DNA from: Lentisphaerota bacterium | Lineage (GTDB): Bacteria > Verrucomicrobiota > Lentisphaeria > Victivallales > Victivallaceae | Direction of reading: 5' to 3' | NCBI GenBank assembly: GCA_015061695.1 | Contig: SUWA01000023.1 | Coordinates: 1 to 34,921, forward strand | DNA length: 34,921 bases | In this document: in pieces, positions 1-7,198 of the stretch | Layout of the letters: the number at the start of each line of letters is the position of its first letter | How positions within the stretch are numbered: the first letter of the stretch is position 1 | Notes under the pieces: model-generated | Told to the model about the DNA's origin: nothing | The model's database searches: none | The model's input: only the letters and a program-made list of their open reading frames with translations | Position numbers and translations under genes: made by a program

Positions 1-2
1 AT

Positions 3-119
3 ATACAAATACCCGGTTTTGACTATTGGGTGGTTGAAAATACGCTGCTGAAAGAAGGTACGCGGGTTGAATGTATCAATGATTTGCCGGTAAATGTGCA
101 AAATTTTGTCAAGTATTGA
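3..119 (+). CDS. C-terminal fragment of an unidentified protein (runs off left edge)
   Basis: Frame 3 is open from the window start to TGA at 117-119: ...IQIPGFDYWVVENTLLKEGTRVECINDLPVNVQNFVKY*. No family recognised. Confidence 0.45.
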   Translation: MQIPGFDYWVVENTLLKEGTRVECINDLPVNVQNFVKY

Positions 120-212
120 TCATACGGTGTCGGGAAAAAACTCTCCGGAAAATCTTATTTGATTCAGGGCCTGCTGTCGGGCATAATACCTGGCAGCAAG
201 CCCATTTATTTG

Positions 213-365
213 TCAAAAAAGCTGGCCGCCTTCTTCGCTGATGGCGGGGACTTCTTCAAACTTAACGGTCTGTCCCGACTTGAGTTCCGATTTTTCGACA
301 TCAATGACACATTCGGGGGGGGGGACTTGGTATTGCTTGCCGCCGGTTTTGATGATAGTATACAC
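213..365 (-). pseudogene. Truncated ribosomal protein L21-like N-terminal fragment (50 aa)
   Basis: Minus-strand reading from GTG at 365: VYTIIKTGGKQYQVPPPECVIDVEKSELKSGQTVKFEEVPAISEEGGQLF*. 'xxIIKTGGKQYxV...VEKxE...G..V.F.EV' is the L21 N-terminal signature. The C-terminal half of L21 is absent and stop codons follow. Not in the supplied ORF track. Confidence 0.6.
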
Positions 366-561
366 TTTTATATTCTTCTGATTTATAAAAAATGTTCAAT
401 GCTATCTGACCGGATCGCAGGGGAAGACTTTTTCGTATTCAATCATAGTAATGATTGCGTTGATCTACATTCTTTTTGAATTTTTGCAAGTTTTTTACCG
501 GCATATCAGCGCTTTTTCGGCTAAAAAAACAGCACATTTATCCACTTGATGCGTTACAGCC

Positions 562-1980
562 TCAAAATCCCAGCTGCAAGTCGCTGTTGCCGAGGTCGCC
601 GGAATCCCGCTGGCCCGGAAGATCGGCAGCGCCTTTCCGGTGGTTGCTCCGGCGGTGGCGGCGGCGTTTGCGTTTACGGTATTCACCGGAGGCATTATCA
701 TTCTCACCACCGGCGTTCCCGTTCCGATCGGCATCGCCGGCATCTTTACGGTTTACTCCGCCCATATTGATTATGACATCGCGCCACTTGGTTATGAATT
801 GTGTATCGCACTGCAGATATCCGGATTCGCACTGCACTTTGAACAGCTCCATTGCGTGTGCAAAACCGCGCAGTCTGACTACTTTACGCGGATTGTTTCT
901 GCCCAGCAGCATCGGCTGGATCGCCAGCATCCGGCAGGCCGAACAGTTGAGCCGTTTGATGATCGCAAGCGGTTGATAGATCGTCAGCAGGGCTTGACGG
1001 AGATTTTCTTCATCCCACATTTCCGGCATGGTTTGGGCCGCCTCGGGGGCCTGGGCGTATTGGAGCCGGTAATTGCCGTCGATCATAGTGTCGATAAACG
1101 GCAGAGCCAGTGCTGCCATGGCCAGCGAGGCGCTGTTGCGGTAGTAACCGGCCGCCACACGCCCGTCGCGCACCTTCAGCAGCTGCAATGATTTCTCCCA
1201 GCGTTTGCGTTCGTCCGCGCGGGCTACATAGGGCAAAAAGTGCTTCAATAAGCCGTAATCGGTAATTGCTTGCAGGATCGAGCCGGTGTAGTTGGAGTTG
1301 AGGATTTTTTCCAGTTCCAGCGAAAGGCGCGACGACGAGGCCAGTTCCAGATGCGGCAACGTGGCGATCAGGGCATTTTCTGTCTTGCGTTCCAGCTTGA
1401 ATCCGTATTGGCCGACCAGCTTCAGGGCGCGGAGCATCCGCACCGGGTCTTCTTCAAACCGCAGTTTGGCATCGCCGATGGCCCGCACCAGACCACTTTC
1501 GATATCCGCAATGCCCCGGCCGGTGTAGTCGATAAGTTCGTCCGAAACCGGATCATAGAAGAGGGCATTGACCGTAAAGTCGCGCCGCCATGCGTCTTCT
1601 TCGGAAGTGCCGAAATCATTGTCGTTGAAGATCATATTTTCGGCTTCTTCCAGCGCGGCGATTTTTCTGGCTCCCGGGGTTTGCGGCTCGTGGCTCTTTT
1701 CGGCCGGAGCGCGCCGGAAGGTGCTTACTTCAAAAATATCTTTGCCGCAGCGCACATGCACCAGCTGAAAACGTCTGCCGATGATTCGGGCGCGGCGGCG
1801 GCCGAACACTTCCCGGATCTCTTCGGGCGTGGCCGCGGTGGATATATCATAATCTTTAGGCGGGCGGTTTTGCAGCAGATCGCGGATCGCCCCCCCGACG
1901 ATATAAGTTTCGTAACCGGCTTCCTGCAAGCTGGCTACTACGCTGTATACATTTTCTTCGACCTCAAATTGATGCACCAT
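562..1980 (-). CDS. pcnB: Poly(A) polymerase / tRNA nucleotidyltransferase family protein (PcnB-like)
   Basis: 472 aa; class II nucleotidyltransferase motif 'YIVGGAIRDLLQNRPPKDYDISTAATPEEIREVFG', 'RRFQLVHV', 'RRDFTVNALFYDP', 'RFEEDPVRMLRALKL'; basic C-terminal tail. Confidence 0.85.
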   Translation of the reverse strand: MVHQFEVEENVYSVVASLQEAGYETYIVGGAIRDLLQNRPPKDYDISTAATPEEIREVFGRRRARIIGRRFQLVHVRCGKDIFEVSTFRRAPAEKSHEPQTPGARKIAALEEAENMIFNDNDFGTSEEDAWRRDFTVNALFYDPVSDELIDYTGRGIADIESGLVRAIGDAKLRFEEDPVRMLRALKLVGQYGFKLERKTENALIATLPHLELASSSRLSLELEKILNSNYTGSILQAITDYGLLKHFLPYVARADERKRWEKSLQLLKVRDGRVAAGYYRNSASLAMAALALPFIDTMIDGNYRLQYAQAPEAAQTMPEMWDEENLRQALLTIYQPLAIIKRLNCSACRMLAIQPMLLGRNNPRKVVRLRGFAHAMELFKVQCESGYLQCDTQFITKWRDVIINMGGVNRKDAGDADRNGNAGGENDNASGEYRKRKRRRHRRSNHRKGAADLPGQRDSGDLGNSDLQLGF

Positions 1981-2002
1981 AACTATTAAAAAACATCCCT
2001 GA

Positions 2003-3652
2003 TTACAGTTTGCGCGACAGCACCGTATCGACTTCGGCCAACGCCGGATTGGTATCCGGATAGTCGGAGTTGTAGTGCAGTCCGCGGCTTTCTTTGCGCG
2101 CCAGCGATGAGTCGATGATCAATTCGGCCACCGTGGCAATATTGCGCAGTTCGATCAAATCCGGCGTTACCAGAAAATCCCAATAATATTTTTCGATCTC
2201 TTTACGGATCAGTACGATTCGGGCTTTGGCCCGTTCCAGCCGCCGGTTGGTACGGAAAATCCCTACATAGTCCCACATGAAGCGGCGGATCTCATCCCAG
2301 TTGTGAGCGATCACCACCTGTTCGTCGGAGTTCACCGCATTGCCGCAATGCCAGGGCGGCACAAAGCCGTCAAACTGATTTTTGCGCAGCGTATCGATAT
2401 GCTCAAGGATGTGTTGGGCCGAAAAGTTTGCGCAGACCACCGCTTCGAGCAAGCTGTTGCTGGCCAGACGGTTGGCCCCGTGCAAGCCGGTACAGGCGGT
2501 TTCGCCCACCGCGTACAAGCCCGAAATATTGGTCGCGCCGTTGACATCGGTTTTTACCCCGCCGCACGAATAGTGTTCGGCCGGAACCACCGGAATGGGG
2601 TCATGGGCCATATTGACGCCGATTTCCAGACATTTTTCAAAAATATTGGGGAAACGCCGCCGCAATTCTTCTTCGCTTTTGTGGGTTATATCCAAAAATA
2701 CACATTCTTCGCCGGAGCGCTTCATTTCGTTGTCGATGGCGCGGGCCACCACATCGCGGGGGGCCAGACTCTTCATGGGGTGGTATTGATCCATAAACTC
2801 CACGAGTTTGCCCTGCTTGTTGCGGATTTTCAAAACGGCACCTTCGCCGCGGACCGCTTCGGATATAAGAAAACTGCGCATTTGCGGGTGGTAAAGGATC
2901 GTGGGGTGGAACTGGATGAATTCCATATTGGCGATTTCCGCGCCCGCCCGGTAACACATGGCCACACCTCCGCCGCAGGCTACATCCGGATTGCTGGTGT
3001 ACAAATAAACTTTGCCCACGCCGCCGCAGGCGATCGTGGTGCTCAAGCCGCGGAATGATTTGACTGTGCCGTTGGGTATATCCAGCGCATACAGCCCCAG
3101 ACAGCGGTTTTCGCCCGGCAGTCCCAGGCGCGCGGTAACGATCACATCAATTGCCATGTGATGCTCAAAAACAGTGATATTTTTGTTGGCAAAACATGCT
3201 TCGACCAGCGCCCGTTCGATTTCCGCACCGGTTATATCGCCGGAATGCAGCACCCGGCGTTTGTGATGACCGCCTTCGCGTCCGAGGTCGGGTTCGTTCT
3301 GATCGCCCTCTTTGCCCATTTCGCCGCGGGTGGTAAAGTGTACCCCCCGCTCGATCAGATCGTTTACGGCCGCGGGGCCGGCTTCGACGATGGCGCGGAC
3401 AATATTTTCGCGGCAGAGTCCGGCTCCGGCTACGAGCGTATCGCGCACGTGTTCATCAAAAGTATCCAGCGAATCGGTTACACAGGCGATCCCGCCTTGA
3501 GCATGGGGCGTGCTGCCTTCGTTGATGGTTCGCTTGGTCAGCAGCGCTACTGACCCTCCGGCTTCGGCCAGTTTAAGTGCGGACATAAGTCCGGCCAATC
3601 CGCTGCCTACTACCAAATGGTCGAATTCGATGATTTCTGAATTACTTTTCAT
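2003..3652 (-). CDS. nadB: L-aspartate oxidase
   Basis: FAD-binding 'DHLVVGSGLAGLMSALKLAE', 'GSTPHAQGGIACV', 'HYSCGGVKTDVNGATNISGLYAVGETACTGLHGANRLASNSLLE'. Start moved to MKSNSE at 3652. Confidence 0.92.
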   Translation of the reverse strand: MKSNSEIIEFDHLVVGSGLAGLMSALKLAEAGGSVALLTKRTINEGSTPHAQGGIACVTDSLDTFDEHVRDTLVAGAGLCRENIVRAIVEAGPAAVNDLIERGVHFTTRGEMGKEGDQNEPDLGREGGHHKRRVLHSGDITGAEIERALVEACFANKNITVFEHHMAIDVIVTARLGLPGENRCLGLYALDIPNGTVKSFRGLSTTIACGGVGKVYLYTSNPDVACGGGVAMCYRAGAEIANMEFIQFHPTILYHPQMRSFLISEAVRGEGAVLKIRNKQGKLVEFMDQYHPMKSLAPRDVVARAIDNEMKRSGEECVFLDITHKSEEELRRRFPNIFEKCLEIGVNMAHDPIPVVPAEHYSCGGVKTDVNGATNISGLYAVGETACTGLHGANRLASNSLLEAVVCANFSAQHILEHIDTLRKNQFDGFVPPWHCGNAVNSDEQVVIAHNWDEIRRFMWDYVGIFRTNRRLERAKARIVLIRKEIEKYYWDFLVTPDLIELRNIATVAELIIDSSLARKESRGLHYNSDYPDTNPALAEVDTVLSRKL

Positions 3653-3797
3653 GATCGCACCTGCACACACTTGCGGTTGATCGCAACCGCCTGATAATAT
3701 ATTTTTTCCGGAAAAAAAATCTTCCGGAGTGGAAAATAAATTTTATTATATTAAATTACACTTAAAACTCCAATATTTCAAACTTTAATGGCTATTT

Positions 3798-5561
3798 ATG
3801 AAGATTTTTCATGTTATAAAGCGTTTTTTCAGTGCCTCCGGCGAGTTGGAAGCAAGTCAAAAACCGCAAATATCCCGCTGGAAAGCGTTGCTGCACTGGC
3901 TGGTGATTTTTGCCGGCGGCGTTTTGATGGCGGCGGCATTTCCACCCTTGAATCTGACTCTGAGTGCTTTCTTGGCTTGGGCGATTTTGTTTTATGAAGC
4001 CCGCAACCGTTCGCCGTTCAAGGCGGCGCTGGCCGGTTGGGTGTGGGGCATGGGCTACGCATTGTGTGCATTTTTCTGGCTGCGCGAAATAAACTGGGCG
4101 ATCCCGTGGGGAATGATGGTCGTTCTGGGGGCCTACTATATACCGGTCGGGTGGATGAGTGCAATCGCCAACCGTTACTTGCTTTTGCCGCCGCAAATCC
4201 GGAAACAGGGGTTTACTGCCCAGAGTCAATACCGCGATTTCCCGTTATGGCGCCAGCTGGCTTTTGTATTGGTAATGGGGGCGGTGGTGGTTTTTGTGGA
4301 GTATTTGCGCCACTCGGTGCTGCCGTGGAACTTTGTGGGCGTGGCGTTTTACCGCAACGCAGTTATGATGCAGTTGGTTCGTTATACCGGTATTTATGGC
4401 TTGACCATGCTGGCAGTAATGCTCAACGCATCTCTGATGCTGGCCTGTTTGACGGTTGCGCGCAAAGATGAAGAAAAGGGCCGTATACGTTATTACCGCC
4501 CGTGGCCGCTTTTGATCGTGCTGCTGCTGCTGGCGCTGAACATGGCTTGCGGGATCGCTTCGCTGCGGGAGCGGCGCAAAGAGTATGCGTCTTTCAGTAA
4601 AAAAGTGCGCCTGACGCTGGTGCAGGGGCAATTATCGCAACGGCGCGGCGGCAACGAAGATTCCGGGATGGAAGCATTGCAGAAATATGCGGCACTGACC
4701 CGTACTCAAATCGGAGTGCCGACCGATCTGGTGGTGTGGCCGGAAACTGCGGTCAATTACCCGTTGCGCGGGAATTACCCGGTCAGCAAGGTTTACCGGC
4801 AGGAAGTCAGAACTTTGTCGGAACTTATGAATGCACCGCTGCTGCTGGGGACTTTGGAGTTCGATATTTCGACCAACCCGGTGGGGATGCTCAACAGCGC
4901 CGTGCTGACCGATACGCGCGATGTTTTGCGCGAGGGCTATATCAGACAATACGACAAAGTTCATCCGGTTCCGTTCGGCGAATATGTGCCGATGCGCAAA
5001 TATCTGCCGGAGTTTCTGATCAAAGCCATTGATATGAACCGGGATCTGACCCCCGGCAAGAGCCTGGAGCCGATACAGTTGAATGAAGATGTGCGCCTGG
5101 GGATGAATATTTGCTTTGAAGATGTTTTCAGTTACATATCGCGTACCGAAGCTGTTCAGGGGGCCGATATGCTGCTGGTCATTACCAATGATGCGTGGTA
5201 TCCGACGAGTTCCGAGCCGGAGCAGCATCTGGCCAACAGCGTGGCCCGCTCCATCGAAAATAATCTGCCCATGGTGCGGTGCGGCAACGACAGCGCCACT
5301 TGTCTTATTACTCCCGGCGGAGAAATCATCTGGAGTCTGGCCGATGCACTCAAGTTTGAGGACGGCAAGCCGTTCCGGCGCGGGGCTGGAGCTGCTACGA
5401 TCACAGTAAATCTGCCGGACAAAAGTCAAAAACAGCGCACTTTCTACAGCCGTTACGGTGATTGGCTGGTTTATATCTGCATTATGGTGATCGCTGCAAT
5501 GTTGATGTACGCTTTACAGCAGCGGTTGGAATTTTTGCAGAAATTGCAGAATAAGCAGTAA
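3798..5561 (+). CDS. lnt: Apolipoprotein N-acyltransferase
   Basis: 587 aa; multi-TM N-terminus plus nitrilase-like domain: 'VVWPETAVNYPL', 'QYDKVHPVPFGEYVPMR', 'GMNICFEDVFSYISR', 'ITNDAWYPTSSEPEQHLANSVARSIENNLPMVRCGN'. Confidence 0.9.
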   Translation: MKIFHVIKRFFSASGELEASQKPQISRWKALLHWLVIFAGGVLMAAAFPPLNLTLSAFLAWAILFYEARNRSPFKAALAGWVWGMGYALCAFFWLREINWAIPWGMMVVLGAYYIPVGWMSAIANRYLLLPPQIRKQGFTAQSQYRDFPLWRQLAFVLVMGAVVVFVEYLRHSVLPWNFVGVAFYRNAVMMQLVRYTGIYGLTMLAVMLNASLMLACLTVARKDEEKGRIRYYRPWPLLIVLLLLALNMACGIASLRERRKEYASFSKKVRLTLVQGQLSQRRGGNEDSGMEALQKYAALTRTQIGVPTDLVVWPETAVNYPLRGNYPVSKVYRQEVRTLSELMNAPLLLGTLEFDISTNPVGMLNSAVLTDTRDVLREGYIRQYDKVHPVPFGEYVPMRKYLPEFLIKAIDMNRDLTPGKSLEPIQLNEDVRLGMNICFEDVFSYISRTEAVQGADMLLVITNDAWYPTSSEPEQHLANSVARSIENNLPMVRCGNDSATCLITPGGEIIWSLADALKFEDGKPFRRGAGAATITVNLPDKSQKQRTFYSRYGDWLVYICIMVIAAMLMYALQQRLEFLQKLQNKQ

Positions 5562-5566
5562 CGCGC

Positions 5567-5962
5567 TTAAATCACTTCCGGCGGAATCAGCCAGTTGAAG
5601 GGGAAAAACGGCAGGTTGCGCAGTATTGTAAAAGCAATGACCGCCGCGGTAATACTCCAGCAAAAACAGCGGTTACGGGACATTTGCGGTTTGATTATCA
5701 TTATTGCCAAACATATCAGCAAGGGCAGCAGCAGCAAATTGCAGCGCAAGGCAGTAACTATATTGCCGTGTAAAAATGAATAGACTGCCCGGGTATTGCC
5801 GCAGCCGGGGCAGTAAACTCCCGCCAGCTGATACGACATACACTTGGGCAGCCAGACTGTCTGCATGGGGTGGTGGTTGTAAAGCATCACGCACCCCAGG
5901 ATCACTGCCAACACAACTGCCGCATAAGTTATAACCTTTTTATAAGACTTTTTCATGTGCAA
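5567..5962 (-). CDS. DUF2752 family membrane protein
   Basis: 131 aa with 'GVYCPGCGNTRAVYSFLHGN' motif typical of DUF2752 and hydrophobic segments. Confidence 0.75.
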   Translation of the reverse strand: MHMKKSYKKVITYAAVVLAVILGCVMLYNHHPMQTVWLPKCMSYQLAGVYCPGCGNTRAVYSFLHGNIVTALRCNLLLLPLLICLAIMIIKPQMSRNRCFCWSITAAVIAFTILRNLPFFPFNWLIPPEVI

Positions 5963-5994
5963 GCTGTGTTAATGGTGTCAATAAGTTGCCGTTC

Positions 5995-6435
5995 TTACAA
6001 TGCGCCGGCAAAAGCGATAAATACATACAGCAAGCTGAACACCAGCCCGCAGATAAAACCGGCAGTACACCAGTTTTTGGCCGAGTTGGCCGCCTTTTGA
6101 GCTTCCATGACCCGACCGCAGGCGAGATGGCCGGAAACCTGACTGGCATAGACAATAGCAATGATCCCGAAGATCTGACAGCAGAAAATCGTTACCAGAA
6201 TAGCTTCGGTCATATTGCTTTTGATGTTGGTGTATGCGCCGGGATAGCCGCCTTGAGCATAGGGCGCTTGCCCGTAAGGCGCTTGACCGTAAGGTGCTTG
6301 ACCGAAAGGCTGCTGCTGCTGCTGCTGTCGCGGCATTTGCATCTGCGGTTGAGTTTGCATCGGGGCCGGAGCGCCGCAGCTGGGGCAGGTGGCAGATCCT
6401 TGCGGAATCGGATTGTTGCAATACTGGCAATTCAT
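5995..6435 (-). CDS. Zinc-ribbon + CD225/dispanin family membrane protein
   Basis: N-terminal CQYC...CPSC zinc ribbon, Gln/Pro-rich GQAPY-repeat linker, then 'MTEAILVTIFCCQIFGIIAIVYASQVSGHLACGRVMEAQKAANSAKNWCTAGFICGLVFSLLYVFI', which resembles CD225/dispanin. Confidence 0.78.
   Translation of the reverse strand: MNCQYCNNPIPQGSATCPSCGAPAPMQTQPQMQMPRQQQQQQPFGQAPYGQAPYGQAPYAQGGYPGAYTNIKSNMTEAILVTIFCCQIFGIIAIVYASQVSGHLACGRVMEAQKAANSAKNWCTAGFICGLVFSLLYVFIAFAGAL
6249..6327. repeat. Short tandem repeats inside the CD225 gene: degenerate 15-bp units (GQAPY) and (CTG)6
   Basis: gcgcttgcccgtaag / gcgcttgaccgtaag / gtgcttgaccgaaag units, followed by ctg x6 at 6310-6327 (poly-Gln on the minus strand). 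Confidence 0.85.
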
Positions 6436-6504
6436 TTGGTTTATTCCTTATTCTTGATTATTTTTTATAAAAATTAAACGGATTTTATTATTTCTACAGA
6501 TTTT

Positions 6505-7092
6505 TTACAATGTATTTTGAGCTGCGGCGCTCACCAGAGTCGCAGCAGCATAAAGCAGTGAAAATACGATCCCGCAGATCAGAGATGCGAGCATCCACTT
6601 TTTGGCAGTTTCCGCCGATTTGAGCGCCAGCTGATACTGTTGCATAGCCAGCAAACTGCCGGCATGGGCCGCAAAAACAATTGCGATCACACCCAGCGGC
6701 ATACAGCAGAGCAGCGTTACTAAAATCGACTCCACCAGATAGGTTTTTACCATGTTCTGCGGAATAAATCCGGGCTGATAACACGGCTGCGTGGGATTGC
6801 CGTTGACCGGGATCTGGTTATTTTGCGGCATAAATGTGTTGGGAACAGGAGGCACGGCCGGATTGGGCGCATCTGCTGTTTGAGGTGTGTTGCAATTGGC
6901 TTGTCCGGGTTCGGACGACGGCAGCGGCTGTACCTGTATGGGCGCTGTAGCCGGATTGAAAACATCCGTAACTTCGGCTTGGACCGTAAAATCCTTATTG
7001 CAAATCGGACAATGGGCAAGTTTGCCGTTCAATTCTGCGGCCACACTCAAAGTGGCATCGCAGAAGGTACATTTTACATTTATATTGGCCAT
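6505..7092 (-). CDS. Zinc-ribbon + CD225/dispanin family membrane protein (paralogue of the neighbouring gene)
   Basis: N-terminal 'VKCTFCDATLSVAAELNGKLAHCPICNKDF' zinc ribbon, Pro/Gln-rich linker, then 'YLVESILVTLLCCMPLGVIAIVFAAHAGSLLAMQQYQLALKSAETAKKWMLASLICGIVFSLLY'. Confidence 0.78.
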   Translation of the reverse strand: MANINVKCTFCDATLSVAAELNGKLAHCPICNKDFTVQAEVTDVFNPATAPIQVQPLPSSEPGQANCNTPQTADAPNPAVPPVPNTFMPQNNQIPVNGNPTQPCYQPGFIPQNMVKTYLVESILVTLLCCMPLGVIAIVFAAHAGSLLAMQQYQLALKSAETAKKWMLASLICGIVFSLLYAAATLVSAAAQNTL

Positions 7093-7162
7093 TTTTATAT
7101 CCCCGGGTTGAGCTTATAAGATTCCTTTAAAAATATCGCTCAATTAAATTAGCACTGTCTGA

Positions 7163-7182
7163 AAGTTTTTGCAAGTTTTTGC
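7163..7182. repeat. Perfect 10-bp tandem direct repeat (AAGTTTTTGC)x2
   Basis: aagtttttgcaagtttttgc between the mutL stop and the start of the CD225 gene. Confidence 0.8.
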
Positions 7183-7198
7183 AGCTGAAAATATCAAT

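Noticed and set aside
440-457. CAATCAT-agta-ATGATTG inverted repeat between the L21 fragment and pcnB
   Set aside because: 7-bp AT-rich arms with no T-run or promoter context; too weak to call a terminator or operator.
159-479. 106-aa plus-strand ORF near the left edge
   Set aside because: Opposite strand to the L21-like fragment; sequence has no recognisable family and is explained as antisense.
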